Shown piece after piece: positions 62,689 to 64,000 of a DNA stretch of 64,000 bases. The notes under the pieces were generated by a model. The model had not been told where the DNA came from, did not search any database, and saw only the letters and a list, made by a program, of their open reading frames with translations. How positions within the stretch are numbered: position 1 is the stretch's first letter; the number at the start of each line of letters is the position of its first letter. The DNA lies in NCBI RefSeq assembly GCF_000243735.2, contig NZ_AHMP02000003.1, positions 2,165,001 through 2,229,000 of the forward strand, in the 5' to 3' direction. A program made the position numbers and the translations under genes. Source of the DNA: Leptospira kmetyi serovar Malaysia str. Bejo-Iso9. GTDB taxonomy: Bacteria; Spirochaetota; Leptospiria; Leptospirales; Leptospiraceae.

Positions 62689-63648
62689 ATGGTTCGTAAC
62701 ATGAGTAAGGTGTTGCTTGTCCTAGCCGTACTGTTGTCATCGGTTGCAAGCTTAAGTGCAAAATCATACGCAGTTGTAGGATTCGGTCTTCAATTAGACT
62801 TGGGTCAATTAGGTGGAACGATCACAAAAGACGGTTTGGACGCTGCAAGTTATTACGGTCCCGTCCGTTCTTCCAATACTTGTACAGTAGGTGCGGATGC
62901 GGGTTGTATCCAAGATCCTTCTAAAGCGGCTGGAACTGGAACATACGTTGGTGTTGCTCCCAGAAGAGCGATCCCTGCTGAAAACAGACTGATCACTCTC
63001 GACAGAACAACCGGCGGTTTAGTAAACGCAAGATCCACCAAAGGAGCCATGGTCGGTGGTAACTTGATGGTTGGTTACGAGTCGGATTTTTCAAAGTATT
63101 TCTTCTGGAGAGTTGCGGCAGAATACACTCAAAAGATTTCCGGTGGGGTGACTAAGGCTGATATCGCAGGTTACAACATCGTAGACATCACTTGGGGATT
63201 CAGCTCCATCGTGATTCCTGCTACAGTAGGTATCAAAATCAACGTAACGGAAGACGCGGCGGTTTATATGGGAGCCGGTTTAAACTACTTCAACGGTGGT
63301 TGGTCTTTGAACGGAATGAACAACATCAAATCCGGTTACGATATGTTGACCGCGGCTGGTCTTACAAGCGTTGCAAACTTGTTGAGCGACGGAACGGATC
63401 CTGTGGTTACTCGTGAACACACAAGATTTAGAGCTTCCGGAATCGCTCCTAACTTCTTGATCGGAACTCAAGCAAGAATTAGCGATAAAGGTCACGTATT
63501 CTTAGAACTCGAAACGATCATGTCTGCGGCTTACGCTGTAGGTAAAACTCAGTCCGTAGGGGGAGCTTCTAACCTTTCTCCTTACCCTGCATATCCGATC
63601 GTTGTGGGTGGACAAATCTACAGATTTGGATACAAACACGAACTCTAA
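62689..63648 (+). CDS. ompL1: outer membrane protein OmpL1
   Basis: 319 residues. A signal peptide (MVRNMSKVLLVLAVLLSSVASLSA) precedes KSYAVVGFGLQLDLGQLGG. The body is an amphipathic beta barrel (LMVGYESDFSKYFFWRVAAEYTQKISGG, AVYMGAGLNYFNGGWSLNG) ending in YRFGYKHEL. The protein closely resembles what I recall of OmpL1 of pathogenic Leptospira: a surface-exposed porin-like protein of about 320 residues that also binds host molecules. ATG 62689 has AAGGAG eight bases upstream; the frame's GTG 62671 is before that site and is rejected. Loop sequences (SNTCTVGADAGC) are the variable region. Confidence 0.95.
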   Translation: MVRNMSKVLLVLAVLLSSVASLSAKSYAVVGFGLQLDLGQLGGTITKDGLDAASYYGPVRSSNTCTVGADAGCIQDPSKAAGTGTYVGVAPRRAIPAENRLITLDRTTGGLVNARSTKGAMVGGNLMVGYESDFSKYFFWRVAAEYTQKISGGVTKADIAGYNIVDITWGFSSIVIPATVGIKINVTEDAAVYMGAGLNYFNGGWSLNGMNNIKSGYDMLTAAGLTSVANLLSDGTDPVVTREHTRFRASGIAPNFLIGTQARISDKGHVFLELETIMSAAYAVGKTQSVGGASNLSPYPAYPIVVGGQIYRFGYKHEL

Positions 63649-63673
63649 GATTGATTCTTAAGAATTCATTTGT

Positions 63674-63704
63674 AAAAAGGCTCTCCTTGCGAGGGCCTTT
63701 TTTT
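63674..63704 (+). terminator. intrinsic terminator of ompL1
   Basis: AAGGCTCTC (63677-63685) pairs with GAGGGCCTT (63691-63699), nine pairs with one G-U and a five-base loop, then seven Ts. Confidence 0.9.
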
Positions 63705-63915
63705 ATACCGTCCGCTTTAATCGAAAATCGAAGTTCGGAGATCACCGCCGAATCCCAACGCAAAACAAAACGAAGGTAAAACATGAGCGACTTCCCTCGC
63801 GCATCCACGAAACAAGATACGTCAAAAAAATATTGAAGATCCTTTGTTGAAGAACCTTGACAGGAACGTCTCCGAATTTAGCTTCCTAATTTTCGGATCG
63901 TCCTTCAAAGCGTAA

Positions 63916-64000
63916 ATGATTCTCAACAAACCCTTATTCTTGATTCGGAATTCGTCTTCTTTCAAGACGATTCTTTTGTTATCCTTATTCTTCCTTTGTA
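63916..64000 (+). CDS. start of a probable lipoprotein gene, 3' truncated by window end
   Basis: The last 85 bases open a frame MILNKPLFLIRNSSSFKTIL followed by LLSLFFLC, which has the shape of a lipoprotein signal with Cys near residue 28. TTGACA at 63857-63862 is a good -35 upstream, though the -10 is unclear, and no ribosome site is visible. Only the start is seen, so the protein family cannot be named. Confidence 0.4.
   Translation, partial: MILNKPLFLIRNSSSFKTILLLSLFFLC

Overview
The window is chromosomal DNA of a Leptospira, most likely from the pathogenic (P1) branch. The best evidence is ompL1, the leptospiral porin-like outer-membrane protein, at the right end. Support comes from an LruC-domain lipoprotein, a DUF1564 protein and several spirochaete-style lipoproteins. 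Base composition looks like mid-40s % G+C by eye, higher than L. interrogans, so I do not assign a species. I saw no rRNA, tRNA, transposase, CRISPR array or phage module.

Layout. 0-2 kb: truncated DsbA-family thiol protein, small holin-like membrane protein, a 62-residue protein and a TPR protein. 2.0-3.6 kb: a leucine-rich leader peptide and attenuator in front of a 2-isopropylmalate synthase gene. 3.7-7.8 kb: an RND efflux pump and its TetR regulator with a palindromic operator. 7.8-11.4 kb: an AT-rich accessory-looking stretch with two lipoproteins, an alpha/beta hydrolase, a DUF1564 protein and a GC-rich repeat. 11.5-20.4 kb: thiolase, unknowns, a NagX-like acyltransferase, a Rof-like protein, a DUF2804 protein, an aldo/keto reductase and truD. 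20.4-27.5 kb: MarR with DoxX and shared operator-like sites, a GMC oxidoreductase, GNAT and VOC proteins, an HI0933-type flavoprotein, a second DoxX, pirin and SRPBCC. 27.6-29.3 kb: hybrid histidine kinase. 29.3-33.5 kb: a minus-strand operon ilvB-ilvN-trpE-trpG led by a Val/Leu-rich leader peptide and terminator. 33.6-43.6 kb: tpx, a hydrolase, an aldehyde dehydrogenase, a GHKL-like/HDOD fusion, an LruC lipoprotein, a NarL-type two-component pair, and a second MarR with an HXXEE membrane protein. 43.9-48.0 kb: a dedicated exosortase and its single PEP-type target. 48.0-53.5 kb: a minus-strand set of class III adenylate cyclase, FecR-domain protein, fibronectin-like protein and DUF1554 lipoprotein. 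53.7-60.2 kb: YHS protein, MscS channel, UbiA-like protein, a CarF/TMEM189-type plasmanylethanolamine desaturase, DUF2721, then SDR, esterase and FAH-family genes. 60.5-64 kb: thiC with a TPP riboswitch, ompL1, and the start of a probable lipoprotein.

How the genes work together. The clearest theme is amino-acid-responsive control of branched-chain synthesis. Both leuA and ilvB are preceded by a leader peptide full of the pathway's own product codons, alternative pairings and a strong terminator, and the ilv operon also carries anthranilate synthase. Three local regulators (one TetR, two MarR) each have a near-perfect palindrome beside their own or their target's start.

The most unusual items are the exosortase plus VIT-domain target pair, the plasmalogen desaturase, the cyclase/FecR gene set, and the decamer GAGTTCCCGC, which occurs 13 times by my reading, mostly between genes. 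All assignments come from reading the sequence and from knowledge of the families; no database search was run.
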